Below are positions 46,272 to 58,249 of a stretch of DNA of 64,000 nucleotides, in pieces. The translations under genes were made by a program, and so were the position numbers. The notes beneath the pieces are model-generated. The model worked only from the letters and a program-made list of their open reading frames with translations. It was not told where the DNA came from and did not search any database. This stretch comes from Microstegium vimineum (Eukaryota > Streptophyta > Magnoliopsida > Poales > Poaceae), in NCBI GenBank assembly GCA_022036555.1, contig CM039126.1:10274079-10338078 (forward strand), given 5' to 3'. Every line of letters starts with the position of its first letter. Position 1 is the first letter of the stretch.

Positions 46272-46719
46272 TGTAAGACTTAAACTCCTGCTGATCACCC
46301 TCACTCTTTTGTTGACGGTCAGCCCTGCTGATCAAGGTACAGGAGTTGGCAATAGGTCACTCCATTGTTACTGTTCTAAGTACAGTAGTAGCTAGAAGTA
46401 AATCAGCTTGTACCAAGCTGGTATTAGGAGTAGGAAGGGCTGATGAAAGCCATGTACTCTAGGAGTAAGGAGTGGGTAGAATTGTACCATAGTTGGTACA
46501 TGTAGTGTGTATATAATCCTATGCAATGCAATGAGAAAAGGCAGCTTCTTTGCCACCATCCTAGTGTTCAGTTTCAGCCAACGCTGAAACTGGGTGGTTG
46601 AAACTGGTGAGTGTGTGAGTGCAGAGAGCTCAAGCTCTTCTTCTACCTTGCTTCAGGGAGGAGGGAGAGGGAAGGAGAGCAGGTGCTGCTCACCTGGGCA
46701 TTGGGTGCAAGTGCCAACA
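46272..46719 (+). repeat. Copia 5' LTR (448 bp)
   Basis: Begins tgtaag, ends caaca (TG..CA). A TATATAA box at 46510-46516 is the likely promoter. It carries 14 bases (one extra 'gggtggttgaaact' unit near 46585) absent from the 3' LTR. Confidence 0.95.
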
Positions 46720-46721
46720 AT

Positions 46722-46734
46722 TGGTATCGGAGCC
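46722..46734 (+). promoter_or_regulatory. Primer-binding site, initiator tRNA-Met type
   Basis: tggtatcggagcc matches the usual tggtatcagagcc with one A-to-G change, two bases after the LTR. Confidence 0.85.
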
Positions 46735-46763
46735 GTACTCATCACTGCGCTTAACCGCCGGTG

Positions 46764-49700
46764 ATGGATACAAACACTGGGACCAAGGAGGACGGCGGCT
46801 CAGGGAAGGACAAGGCGGGCGAAGGCCCGATGATCGTCCAACCCCAGGTGGAGGTGCGCACAGTGCGGGAGTTTGGAGGAGCCAACTCCTGGCCAATGCT
46901 CACCCGCACCAACTACGGCGAGTGGGCTGTCCACATGAAGTGGAAGTTGCGCGCGCGGAAGTGGTGGGCTGCCGTGGAGACCGGCAACGCCGGAGAGGAT
47001 GCGGAGGTGGGCGTCATGGAGGCGCTCATGGCGTCCACTCCCAGTGAGTACCATGAGGCGATCGGCCGCAAGGACACGACCAAGGAGGCGTGGGAGATGC
47101 TGGCGTCTTTCCGCGTCCGGGGAGACGGTGGAGGACTTCGCGCTGCGTCTCCAGTCGCTGGCAAGCCAGCTGGCCACCTACGGCAAGCCGATCGAGGACG
47201 AGGACGTCGTCGCCAAGCTGCTGCGTGTCGTGCCGGCCAAGTACGCCCAGCTTGCGTTGTCCATCGAGACGATGTTGGACTTGTCCACTTTGTCGCTCGA
47301 GGATGTGACTGGGCGGCTGCGCGCGGTGGAGGACCGTGCGCCGGCGGAAAAGGCGAAGGGCCAGCTGCTGCTGACGGAAGAGGAGTGGGCTGCGCGGATG
47401 AAGGGCAAGCGAAGGTCCGGGGAAGCATCCAACAGCCGGAGCGGCGGTGACCGCAGAGGCGAAGGCAGCAAACCGCGCGGCAAGGCGCCGGCGGACAAAA
47501 ATAAGAAGCGCCACACCGACCCGAACGCCTGCAGGCGATGCGGGAAGGTGGGGCACTGGGCGCGGGAGTGCCCGGAGAAGAAGCCGGAGAAGAAGGAGGA
47601 GGCGCACCTGGCTTGGGGCGACAGCGACGACGAGCACACGCTGCTGATGGGGGAATACTGCGCGCTGCAGGAAGGCGAAGCAGAGGAGGAGACGGTGAAG
47701 CAGGGGACTGCGCCGCCAGCTGTCCACCTCGACGAGCCGCGTGCGCAGGTTCACCTAGGCGCTGTCGGTGACAGCCTAGAGCAGAGGTGGTACCTCGACT
47801 CCGGGGCCAGCAACCACATGACTGGTTGCCGCGCCGCCTTCTCCGACCTCGACGAGAGCAAGACTAGATCGGTCAAGTTTGGCGATGGCTCGCGGGTGCA
47901 AATCTGCGGCCAAGGGACCGTCGTCTTCAGGTGCCGGAACGGGGAGCACCGTGCACTCACGGAGGTCTACTTCATCCCAGAGCTGCACTCGAGCATCGTC
48001 AGCTTGGGGCAACTCGACGAGCACGGCGCGGAGGTCCTGATCCGCGACGGCGTGCTGAGGATCAAGGACAGAGAGCAGCGTCTTCTCGCCAAGGTAACGC
48101 GCTCTCGGAACCGCCTTTATTTGCTGGACCTCAAGGTGGAGCAGCCGGTGTGTCTAGCAGCAACGTGCACGGAGGAACCATGGCTCTGGCATGGCCGGTT
48201 CGGCCACCTGAGCTTCGATGCGCTCGGAGGGCTAGGGAAGATGGTGACCGGGCTACCGCAGATCAAGCACGCCGGCGAGCTGTGTGACAGCTGCCTGGCA
48301 GGGAAGCATCGGAGGCGGTCTTTCCCGAAGACAGCGAAGTACCGAGCAGCAGATCCGCTCGAGCTGGTCCATGGGGACCTTTGCGGGCCGATCACCCCGG
48401 CAACACACGGTGGCCGGAGGTACTTCCTCCTGCTTGTGGATGACAGCAGCCGCTACATGTGGCTGCACCTCCTGACGGGTAAGGATCAGGCAGCAGAGGC
48501 GATCAGGGCGTTCAAGTCGTAGGCAGAGGCAGAGTCGGGGAAGCGGCTCAAGGTGCTCCGGACAGATCGCGGCGGCGAGTTCACTTCGGTTGAATTCGCC
48601 ACCTACTGCGCTGACGAAGGGGTAGTGCGCCATCACACCGCGCCCTACTCACCGCAGCAGAACGGCGTGGTGGAGCGCCGGAATCAAACGATTGTCGGCA
48701 TGGCAAGGTCGATGATGAAGGCGAAGGCGATGCCGACTGCGTTATGGGGTGAAGCAGTCACCATTGCGGTGCACATCCTAAATCGCTCGCCGACCAAAGC
48801 CGTGAAGGGGATGACGCCGTACGAGGCATGGCATGGGCGCAAGCCCAATGTCTCGTACCTGCGCACGTTCGGCTGCATCGGCCATGTGAAGACTACCAAG
48901 CCAGGCCTCGGCAAGCTGGAGGACAGGAGCATCCGTATGGTGTTCCTCGGCTATGAGGACGGATCAAAGGTGTATCGCCTCTACGATCCAGTCATTGGCA
49001 AGGTGGTGGTGTCCCGAGACGTCGTCTTCAACGAGGCGGCGTCATGGAAGTGGGATCTGTCAGAGGCGGAGGAAGGCGGCGGACTCTGGGACTCGTTCGT
49101 GGTCGAGCAGTTGGTGGTTCATGGCCATGGCCAGGCTGTTCAGACACCACCGATGGGGGAAGCACAGCAGGAGGAGGTCGAGGTGGGAGAACCAGCGGCG
49201 GCACATGGGTGGGAACCACCCAGTCCAGCTGAGGCGGCCCCAGGATCGCCGGAGCAACCTGCCTCACCACCACCGAGAACGCCGACGTCGACGATCGAGT
49301 ATGCTACCCCACCCTCTAACATCTCGGAGTTTGTTGATGCATTCCATGAAGGGGAGGAAGTGCGGTTCCGCCGCATGAACGACGTCGTGGGCACAACAGC
49401 AGTGCCGGGGCTGGCGTCCCGAGTACTCAACGACAACGACCCCCACCTCATGCTCATGAGCGCGGAGGAGCTAGCCACGTTCTCCATCGCGGAGCGCGAC
49501 GCGGAGTGGCGACAGGCGATGCTGGAGGAGATGAAGGCTATCGAGGAGAACAAGACCTGGGACTTGGTCGATCCACTGGCGGGATGCCGCCCGATCGGAC
49601 TCAAGTGGGTCTTCAAGGTAAAGCGGGACGAGCGCGGCGCAGTAGTGAAGCACAAGGCGCGACTAGTCGCCCGTGGCTTCATCCAGCGCGAGGGGATTGA

Positions 49701-51010
49701 CTTGGAGGAAGTCTTCGCGCATGGAGTCGGTGTGACTCCTCGCGCTCGCAGCGGCCAAGGACTGGCAGGTCCACCACCTCGACGTCAAGATAGCCTTCCT
49801 CAATGGAGATCTAGCGGAGACCGTCTTCGTCAAGCAGGCGCCAGGCTTCGTCATCAAAGGAGCAGAGCGCAAGGTCCTCCGCCTGCGCAAGGCGCTCTAC
49901 GGGCTGCGCCAGGCTCTGCGGGAGTGGAACGCCAAGCTCGACGCCACCATGGCGGAGCTCGGGTTCACACGGTGTGCTACGGAGCACGCTCTGTACACCC
50001 GCCGACGGGGAAGGAGCACCTCATCGTCGGGGTGTACGTGGATGACCTCATCATCACTGGAGCGCGCGCGCAAGACATCGCCAAGTTCAAAGAGGAAATG
50101 GCAGCAAGATTCAAGATGAGCGATCTGGGCGCTCTATCCTACTACCTCGACATCGAGGTAAAGCAGAGCACGGATGCCATCAGGCTCGGCCAGCGCACCT
50201 ACGCGCAAAAGCTGCTGGAGCGGGCAGGCATGGCGGGCTGCAAGACGGTGGCTACGCCGATGGAGGAGCGCATCAAGCTCTCCAAGGAGAGCACGGCGGC
50301 GAAGGTGGACGCAACGCTCTACCGGAGTATCGTCGGCGAGCTGCGCTGGCTCAATCACACACGGCCGGACATCGCATTTGCGGTGGGCTACGTGAGCTGG
50401 TTCATGGAAGATCCAAGGGAGGACCACTGAACGGCGGTCAAGCGGCTGCTACGCTACGTCCAGGGCTCAGTGGAGATGGGGATCGTCTTCCCCAAGTGCG
50501 GCGGCCTCCAGCTGACGGCGTTCAGCGAGGCTCCGCCCAAAGGCGGGGAACCAGGGATCACGGCGTACAGCGACGCGGACATGGCCGGGGACATTGACGG
50601 GCGGAGGAGCACCTCTGGTGTGCTTGTCTTCCTCGGTCCGTTGCCAATCGCGTGGCAGTCTCTCAAGCAGAAGATGGTGGCGTTGTCAACCTGCGAAGCA
50701 GAATATGTCGCAGCGGCCACCGCAGCTTGCCAAGTGGTGTGGCTGCGCCGGTTGATGGGAGAGCTCACCGGTATCGAGGTCCATCCACCAGCACTCAAGT
50801 GCATTGGCAAAGAATCCAGTCCTTCATGATCGAAGCAAGCACATCGACGTGAAGTTCCACTTCCTTCGGGATTGTGTGGAAGAAGGGCAGATCAACATTG
50901 AATTTGTTGAGTCTGGGAAGCAGCTTGCAGATATCCTCACCAAATCACTTGGGAGACTCAGGTTCTCTGAACTGAGGAAGCTGATTGGAATGGTGGAGGT
51001 CAAGGCATGA
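46764..51010 (+). pseudogene. Copia gag-pol polyprotein, disrupted
   Basis: Domains in order: gag (46764 to about 47500) with an internal frame-changing deletion near 47105-47120; CCHC zinc knuckle CRRCGKVGHWARECP; protease with WYLDSGASNHM; GAG-pre-integrase WLWHGRFGHLS; integrase with VHGDLCGPI, then TDRGGEF and SPQQNGVVERRN; reverse transcriptase with GLKWVFKVKRDERG, AFLNGDL and YVDDLIITG; RNase H with YSDADMAGD and LSTCEAEYVA; and an LADILTK end. Lesions seen: TAG at 48520-48522 in integrase, frameshifts at about 49725-49740 and near 50000 in reverse transcriptase, TGA at 50428-50430 before RNase H, and a frameshift near 50800. The catalytic motifs themselves survive. No full-length polyprotein can be made from this copy. 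Confidence 0.9.
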
Positions 51011-51024
51011 GTCAGCAGCAGATT

Positions 51025-51034
51025 AGGGGAAGAA
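51025..51034 (+). promoter_or_regulatory. Polypurine tract
   Basis: aggggaagaa, ending one base before the 3' LTR: the plus-strand primer site. Confidence 0.85.
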
Positions 51035-51035
51035 T

Positions 51036-51469
51036 TGTAAGACTTAAACTCCTGCTGATCACCCTCACTCTTTTGTTAACGGTCAGCCCTGCTGATCAAG
51101 GTACAGGAGTTGGCAATAGGTCACTCCATTGTTACTGTTCTAGGTACAGTAGTAGCTAGAAGTACATCAGCTTGTACCAAGCTGGTATTAGGAGTAGGAA
51201 GGGCTAATGAAAGCCATGTACTCTAGGAGTAAGGAGTGGGTAGAATTGTACCATAGTTGGTACATGTAGTGTGTATATAATCCTATGCAATGCAATGAGA
51301 AAAGGCAGCTTCTTTGCCACCATCCTAGTGTTCAGTTTCAGCCAACGCTGAAACTGGTGAGTGTGTGAGTGCAGAGAGCTCAAACTCTTCTTCTACCTTG
51401 GTTCAGGGAGGAGGGAGAGGGAAGGAGAGCAGGTGCGGCTCACCTGGGCATTGGGTGCAAGTGCCAACA
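51036..51469 (+). repeat. Copia 3' LTR (434 bp)
   Basis: Same TG..CA ends as the 5' LTR. TATATAA at 51274-51280 could start transcripts reading into copy B exons 11 to 1 in antisense. Confidence 0.95.
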
Positions 51470-51474
51470 GAAGG
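51470..51474. repeat. Copia 5-bp target-site duplication, right
   Basis: gaagg, as at 46267-46271. Confidence 0.85.
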
Positions 51475-54400
51475 CAAACAATTGTCACTCTTATATAGTG
51501 ATTGAAAATATGTACATAAAATGCAACAGCGTATTTTTGCTAATTATTTCTGATGTAATATGAAGTAATGACCATAAATGATGTAAATAAAAAAGGACAA
51601 AAAATATATATTTGTTTACCATGAGTTCTGACCAGTAGGGGAGGCTTTTCATCTGATGAACCTTGGAAAACATTATTATACGGAGCATAAAAATAAGCAT
51701 ATGCATATTGACCATTGATCACAGTTGGAAACTCCAGAAATTCAGGCAAACTGAAGTATGATTCATATTGGGCAACATCCTCTGAGGAGGACCAAACAAT
51801 AGAGAAATCAATTGCCATAGTTCTCTTTTTATCAAGTGTCACCTGGTGGAAAAATAAAGGGTGAAGCTCAAATGTATGCCGCAGGATTCATTGTCAATTG
51901 ACAGTAGACTACAGGATATCCAAATAATTAAACCTTTGCTATTGAGACTGGAAGAGTAGCAGATGCACCCTCTATATAGAAGGATCCATCTCCAGAAACC
52001 TGCAAATCAGCAAGCTTTAAGATTAGGCATCATCACGTCAACAAGTTCGAGCATTAAGTACCAAATCTTACAAAATGATAAATACCAAAATTTAGTTACT
52101 TAAGGTATGTACCACTATGTTAGTTACAGAAGAGAAGGGAATGTCAATTTTCAAAAAGGACTCAGAATTGTGGTCAAGCACCCCAACATATGACTTTCCA
52201 TTCTGCCTGGATAAGGAAAAAAAAACAGGTTTATTCTTCTGAACCACATAATATCAAACAACTATTAGAAGATGCAAAAACCTGTAAGAGCAAACGATTT
52301 TGTGACTTGTGTCATCTATTCCAAGAAAATCATAGGAGCTGACACCAAAAATCCACATGGGCTTGGAGAATTCAGCATCAAGTGAATACAGAGGTGTTAC
52401 CGCTCTGCTCTGCTCATCCTGTCATACACAAATCAACACAAAACACTGATAATAGAAAGAGTTCAAAATTCCTTATGGTAATACTTGTGTTCTATGCTTT
52501 GTTAATGTAATGGCCCCAAGTTTTTCGTTTAATAAACCAGCTAAAGGTATTGAGTTCTTAATTGTCAGACAGGTTTAACTTGCTGTTGAACAGTTTCAAT
52601 AACTTGGAGGCAGGGCATCAAGTTGATGCCCCATTGATTTTGGTGTGGTACAAGAAAAAATGGAATAACTATAAAAATGACAATACGAGTTTAGAACATT
52701 ATGTTTAGTCAACATCTTACTCACTAGAGAGAGTAGGCTATGCAACGATTATTATTAGCTAATGATGGTGTCACCAAAATAACAACTGTCCCTGTGAAAG
52801 ATACACGTTGGATGTAAAAGGTATAACTAGTTTTTAAATAAACAAATCTTGTTTAAAAGTAGGTGCAAGTGGTACATCTAGAACACAGGCGATCAATATG
52901 AGGCTTCCAGGACAATAGAGACAGATTGTGCCCCATGGCAATACAGACAGATATGCATTTGCTAACCTGGGAGAACCATCTGATCAGTAGAAAACTGAAT
53001 AGAAACAAATACAACTGACAAAGAAATTATACCCATTTATAAATATTCCAAAACCCATTCCTTCGATCGGTTATGAAGAACAGCTCCCCTAGAGCAAAGT
53101 AGAGTTAATTGAGTGAGAAAATACGGTTTGCATTTATCCTAGCAAAATAAAAACCAAGTAGATAATCAACATGCAGAAGGTCGCGTACTCATGTCCTTGA
53201 ATTGTAACACTTAAAATGCATGAAAAAGTTCAGTATTAAATTTCAAATACCTTTTGAAGACCACTTGGGTTCAGTAGGAGATTCTACTATTGTTGGGTCT
53301 CCACCAGCAATGCAGATCGCTTCTTTTATCTCTCTACACAATAATAATTAATAAACACTGCAATAGATCTTCGAAGAAGATCATGAAAGTGTGAAACATT
53401 CATGTACATTTGAAGTAACAAGAAACTCAACCATTGATCCTTTTTGTAAAATAATAAAATGGATTGGAACAAAAAAAAACCCTATCAAAGCATCAAACAT
53501 ATCGTTAGATTCAAGGTACATAAATGTACAATAACCCAGATTCTGATAAAGCCAATAGCAATACTACATTACCACAATCTCGAACAAATTATCGATTACT
53601 CTGGACAAGTTACATGAATAAAGTGATCTCAAAAACATACTAATCCTCAACATATGTTGCGGGGCATGAAAGACTCTACGCTCATTAGTAAATACATAGA
53701 TAAAGAACTGTAGCAGCTACTGGAGTTACGAGTATAGATGTGTAGAACATTTCTTTCTTTCACAAAAAAAGGAGTGAAAACACAAAGGTGCAACTAAGAT
53801 TTTACCCTTTCTCATTGAAATACCCAACCCATAACTGTGATTTGTCCCAGGACATGTTCGGGTTACTCCACTCAATCCATGCCATACGTTTTTTAGTTGG
53901 ATCAATACGCGGGAAGGCATAAAAGTCATTGCCACTGACCAGCATAGTAGATTCTGATAAAAAAAAAAGAAGATTTAAATTACAAATAAGTCCAAAATCT
54001 CTTAAAAATAACCTAAAGCAGTAGCCTAAGGGTTCCTTACCTTTGAAATCCTGATCACTTATTATTACAGCAACAATTGTAGTGGTGGGATTTGAGCTAT
54101 TGTGCCGATGATCTGTCGCCAAATTTGAATTTTTTTGTATTAACTGAACTGTAAGAAAATCAGAAATATTGATCTGATACATGGAATAGGTCTAGTCACC
54201 TTCCATTATAGTTACAAAACGATGGAAATGGGGATCAAAGACACCATCAGCATAGCGTACTACTGATCCAGAATAATCTGGTGTCAGCGGTAATGGTGAA
54301 TTATCTGAAACCAACAAAGCAAGGATTTTAAAAGGCCAGTTACAGAATATCATGTACTTACACGTGAATTTGATAATAAAATGACATTTCTTTATTAGTA

Positions 54401-54726
54401 ATCATTGCTTAAGGCCAAAAATGTTCAGAGAAGTAGAATCAAACTTTTCAAAATCAAAGTTAGGTTACAGTTCAAGAAAGAAAAAAATGACTAACATAGT
54501 TACTGTTTTCCAAATGTTCACTTGAATCCCTAAAGCACGGAAATTCAACCATTCTTATAAGGATCTAAACATGATACATATCAAGATAACAAGTTAACAA
54601 CAGAAGAAAGTTTAAATGTAGCATAAAGGCGCACTTTTTGTGTAATCACCTGGACTGAATGAGTTTAGTTAGTGTGTCAAAAAATCAGATGCTAGATAGG
54701 AGTAATGCCAGGTTTTACACCGACCA

Positions 54727-55093
54727 TGCCCCATCCTTTGCCTATCCGACGTCGCAGTCGTCAGTCCCCATTTCAAAAAAAGGGAAGAAACATGTGAATC
54801 ATGGGCACAAGCGTCCACCGTCACATAATTTCAGACAGATACCGGTAGCATGTTGGGTTTGATTTTTGAAGCTTGGAGCGACAAGTATTTGCCAAATTAA
54901 GTAGCCAAGGGTGACAAAACCGTAGGAATAACCACCCCAGGAACGGTAGTAGTATAGTAATAATAATTATAATGCTTTTATGCAGCAGTATGCCCGTGTG
55001 GTACGAGCTGTTAAGCGTAGATTCACTGGTTCAGGGACTTCAGCTCCTTACCTCCTATTGTTTGCTTGTACAGACGCTGGTCAGTGTAGTTAG
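54727..55093. repeat. Source of an inverted duplication (copy B exon 2 end and intron 2)
   Basis: This segment spans the end of exon 2, the splice donor and part of intron 2. It is repeated in reverse orientation at 60338-60664 plus 61828-61855, at about 85% identity by eye. Confidence 0.8.
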
Positions 55094-55485
55094 AGAAAAC
55101 AACAGTATCCCCTTGCACGGCGAATGCCCCGCCACCGTACTCATGCGCCAAGGACCGCACCGCGAACCCCTGGGGCGTCACATCAAGAGCCTTGCCGCCT
55201 GGTTCTGCCGCTTCCTTCACGAGGACCGCGCGCCTGACGACGAAAAAGTAACCACAGCTACAGATAAAAACAGCGTGCGCTGTGGAAACGGGAGTGGGAT
55301 GCTTGGGCGTACCCTCCATCCTCGGGGCGCGTCTCCACCCAGACGAGCCGGCCGTCGCCGGCGATGGCGAACCCCTCGGCCGTCCTCCCGGCGGCAGAGA
55401 CGACAGCCGCGCTGATCGGCGACTCCCAGGACCCGTACGGAGCGGTCGACTTCCCGGTGGCGCCCGAGGCGGCGCGGGGGTTCAT

Positions 55486-55827
55486 CTCCGCCGTCAGGTC
55501 CCGATCGAGCGGGCGGCGGGTCGGGGAAGTGGATGAGAGAGAGGCTCGGGGACGCCGGGACGGGCACTGGAACTGCGAGAGTGCGAGTGCTTGCTGCTGT
55601 GCTCGGCGGGCGGAGCGATGCAAATTAGTGTGTTGACTGGGCAAAGTCAAATGCTGTTTTATACTGCCTGGCGGCCTCGTTAGGGTGATTTTTTTTAAAA
55701 AAAAACTAACTAATACTGTATATTTTAAATAGCAAGTGTCCAATTATCAAATGATGTGACTAGTAGACACAAGAATGTTTCTTGCTATGAATATTTTTTT
55801 TATGTGTAAGGTTGTGGCCCGCTATTA
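55486..55827. other. Upstream region of copy B
   Basis: GC-rich leader to about 55620, then AT-rich sequence. The minus frame is open through 55743, but the codons upstream of the chosen Met show no similarity to copy A. Confidence 0.4.
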
Positions 55828-56048
55828 CTCCCTCCGTTTTATAGTTACTTTTTTACTTTAAATTTGACCACTCGTTCTATTCAAAATTTTATATAAAATA
55901 TTAATTATTTTGTTGTGGCTTATTTATTTAATAAATAGTATATAAAAATAATTTAGATTTGACTATGTTTGTATAAATTTTTTAAATAAGCCGAGTAGTC
56001 AGACTTAGGATAAAAAGTCAAACAAATTATAATTTAAAACGGATGGAG
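55828..56048. mobile_element. Stowaway-like MITE
   Basis: ctccctccgttttatagtta at the left and aatttaaaacggatggag at the right, with TA at 55826-55827 and 56049-56050. Same core as the copies at 2192 and 18000. Confidence 0.85.
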
Positions 56049-56138
56049 TATATCGGAGCAGGTTAATCTAGGTTGGGCTTTAGGGAAGCGGGCAACCCGT
56101 CATCTTCGTCACACCAAGCTAGCCAGCAATGGATTATG

Positions 56139-56335
56139 ACAGGTTCAATTGGAGTTTCATAGAGTTTCATGGACATTAAATATGTTAACACGACATTTTA
56201 CTTATGAAGAGATAGATGATAAGGTTTCATGGGACTAAAGAGAGTTTCATCCCCATGAAACTCTTCAGCACTGTATCCAACACATGTGAACATTGAAAAC
56301 TAGGATATGAAACTCCCATTGAGGATGACCTTACA
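56139..56335. mobile_element. MITE (GGTTCAATTGGAGTTTCAT ends)
   Basis: ggttcaattggagtttcata at the left and atatgaaactcccattgagg at the right are inverted. Internal 'gtttcatg / catgaaac' pairs give a foldback. Noncoding. Confidence 0.6.
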
Positions 56336-58249
56336 ATAGTGGATGTTGTTTCCTTTAGCAATAAATTACAAGTCAGAAAAATGCATTTCTACTATATTAG
56401 ATAATTGAAACTTATATTAGATTTACTCTATTATTAGTAGAATAGAGAACATATGGGTATAATCTTATCAAATTTAATGGTTCTTTAATTAATTAATAAT
56501 ATCTCGGGACTTGTCACAAATAACCATTTCATGAAATAAGAACAACTTAGAAAGAATTATGCTTCTCTATAGTCAGTTGAAACACTATCAATGTATCGTA
56601 GTTCCAAAGTAGATGTTAGCTGTTCATGATAAATCCCATATTTATGTCAACATGCCCTTGTCATGGATAGTTGAAATTTCTATGGTACGCCATTTTTAAT
56701 GACAGTACCTAGCACTATTTGTGATCGAAATGCCTTGATTATAAATACTTTAGACTTTATGGCCGATGATACTTTATTTTGTGTGACCATGTTACGAATC
56801 AGAAAAATACTCGGCTTACTCTATTATTAACCATGAAAGTTCTTAATTTTTTTTGTTATTCTACTTCTTTTGACAGGTGAAGTAATTGGTGACCATGAGA
56901 GGGGCTAGAGAAGGAAGAGGGATGTAGTAGTTTGTTATTTTTTTTCTCTTGGATTCTATTTTTTATAAACAAAAAGTGATATAGTTTGGCCTATGAGCGG
57001 TTAGAACCACAATATTTATGCTCCCAACTAAAGTTATTTTAGCTGTCATAAATTATATGTGGTTTATTGGAATAACTTCAATGAGCCACAAAAATATGTG
57101 TTTTCAAACGGCAAGTATTGCAATCTTCTTTCACAATTCATTTACCTATTTTTTGGTTTTCATCAAAAAAGGTTATGATTTGAAATATGCTTCATTTGAT
57201 TACATTTTAACAATAAAAACAACTATTATTATTTCTACCATTATAAATGCATCAAATCATGTATTTGAGTTCCAGTTCGAGATTTTTTACTTGCCTCACT
57301 TATCTCGATATAAAAGTTGCCTTCTAGAAATTTTGATGTAGTTCTTGGGATAGATTGGATGAAGACCATAAGCCCCTTTTTATTGGGACAACAAGTCTTT
57401 GACCTTGTAGTTAAAATGAGGACCAGACCAACTCATTCTTAAAGGAAGTTGTAGATTGAACATCTGAAAAAGAAATGCTATTTGTGTAGACAGAAGGGAA
57501 AAAATGTAACCTTCCTCACGAATGTTAGAATATTAGGTAATTTCCATGTCATTTTAATTCCATAAATTAACATTATGATGATGACATATAAAAGATTATT
57601 TATAATTGAGATCATGACATCAACCATGTTCATAGCAACATGAAGCATGTGGGTGTCAAAAGCATGTAAACATGATATATGTAACATCACATAAAAACAT
57701 AGCATACATCTCATAGAGCCAACTACTAGAGGACTGCATATGAAATGATATAACAGAACAACAACAACATATATGCAGTAACATATGAAACAACAAGACT
57801 GAATCACTGAAACAGATATGCGAACAAAACTGTAGCAGGAACAGAGAGCAGACATCTTACGAAACAACATGACTGAACATATGAAATAGACTCGCAACAG
57901 CATATGAAACAACATGGATGAACTACTGAAACATACATGAACTGTACGACGGAAAATAGATACGTGATGAAACAAACGTACCCTCCCATCCGCGCATCCG
58001 AGGATCCCGATCCTTGACCAACCTCCTTGGTCATGTCGTAGATGAAGAAGACGTTCTCTCCACCGGGAAGAAGACGACGGCGGGAGGAAGAAGAAGGCGA
58101 ACAGCGGCATCGATTCTTCGGGAAGTCGCGATGATGATCCCAAAAACCTAATTGTCGATCCCTCGTGCAAGGTCTCGAACGGCAAGGGCTCCGGAGGCAC
58201 CTGCCCTCTCGCTTCTCTGTGTGCGCAGACGTCACCCATGCATCTCTCT
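56336..58249. other. AT-rich intergenic or transposon-internal sequence
   Basis: No gene is recognised. The right-hand part may belong to the PIF/Harbinger element whose transposase lies at 58250-59640. I could not find the element's left terminal repeat. Confidence 0.4.

Larger units (their letters stand above)
46272..51469 (+). mobile_element. LTR retrotransposon, Copia superfamily, 5.2 kb
   Basis: A complete element: 5' LTR 46272-46719, primer-binding site, gag-pol, polypurine tract, 3' LTR 51036-51469, and a 5-bp gaagg duplication. The domain order protease, integrase, reverse transcriptase, RNase H marks Copia. It lies in intron 11 of S9 copy B, opposite in orientation to the gene. The LTRs differ by seven substitutions and one 14-bp indel over 434 aligned bases (about 1.6%). 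At a commonly used grass rate of 1.3e-8 per site per year this suggests insertion about 0.6 million years ago. Despite this youth the coding region is broken in several places, so this copy is probably moved in trans or was defective on arrival. Confidence 0.95.
43548..55485 (-). pseudogene. S9 acylaminoacyl-peptidase-like copy B, 1-nt frameshift, Copia in intron 11
   Basis: Tandem paralogue of copy A with the same 18 exons: 55313-55485, 55052-55233, 54200-54304, 54041-54112, 53806-53953, 53251-53333, 53033-53088, 52282-52418, 52113-52206, 51934-51999, 51620-51842, 45927-46027, 45424-45509, 45184-45306, 45012-45081, 44817-44908, 43877-43981, 43548-43661. Exon 12 is 101 nt against 102 in copy A: one base is gone near 45936 in the codons for VNYGGSTG. 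Translation then meets a TAG within exon 13, before the hydrolase core. Other exon-length differences are multiples of three, and the Ser (TGESAGGFT), Asp (GLEDT) and His (EGEQHGF) codons are intact, so the loss is recent or an assembly error. The exon 14 donor is GC, not GT. The N-terminus (MNPRAASGATG) lacks the transit-like extension of copy A. Confidence 0.88.

Noticed and set aside
46764..51010. Novel reverse-transcriptase-based defence or retron-like system
   Set aside because: LTRs, PBS, PPT, TSD and the order protease-integrase-RT-RNase H make it an ordinary plant Copia element.
57478..58239. 253-aa minus frame
   Set aside because: Cys/Phe/Ile-rich AT-driven translation with no motif, adjoining the transposase remnant; not a credible gene.
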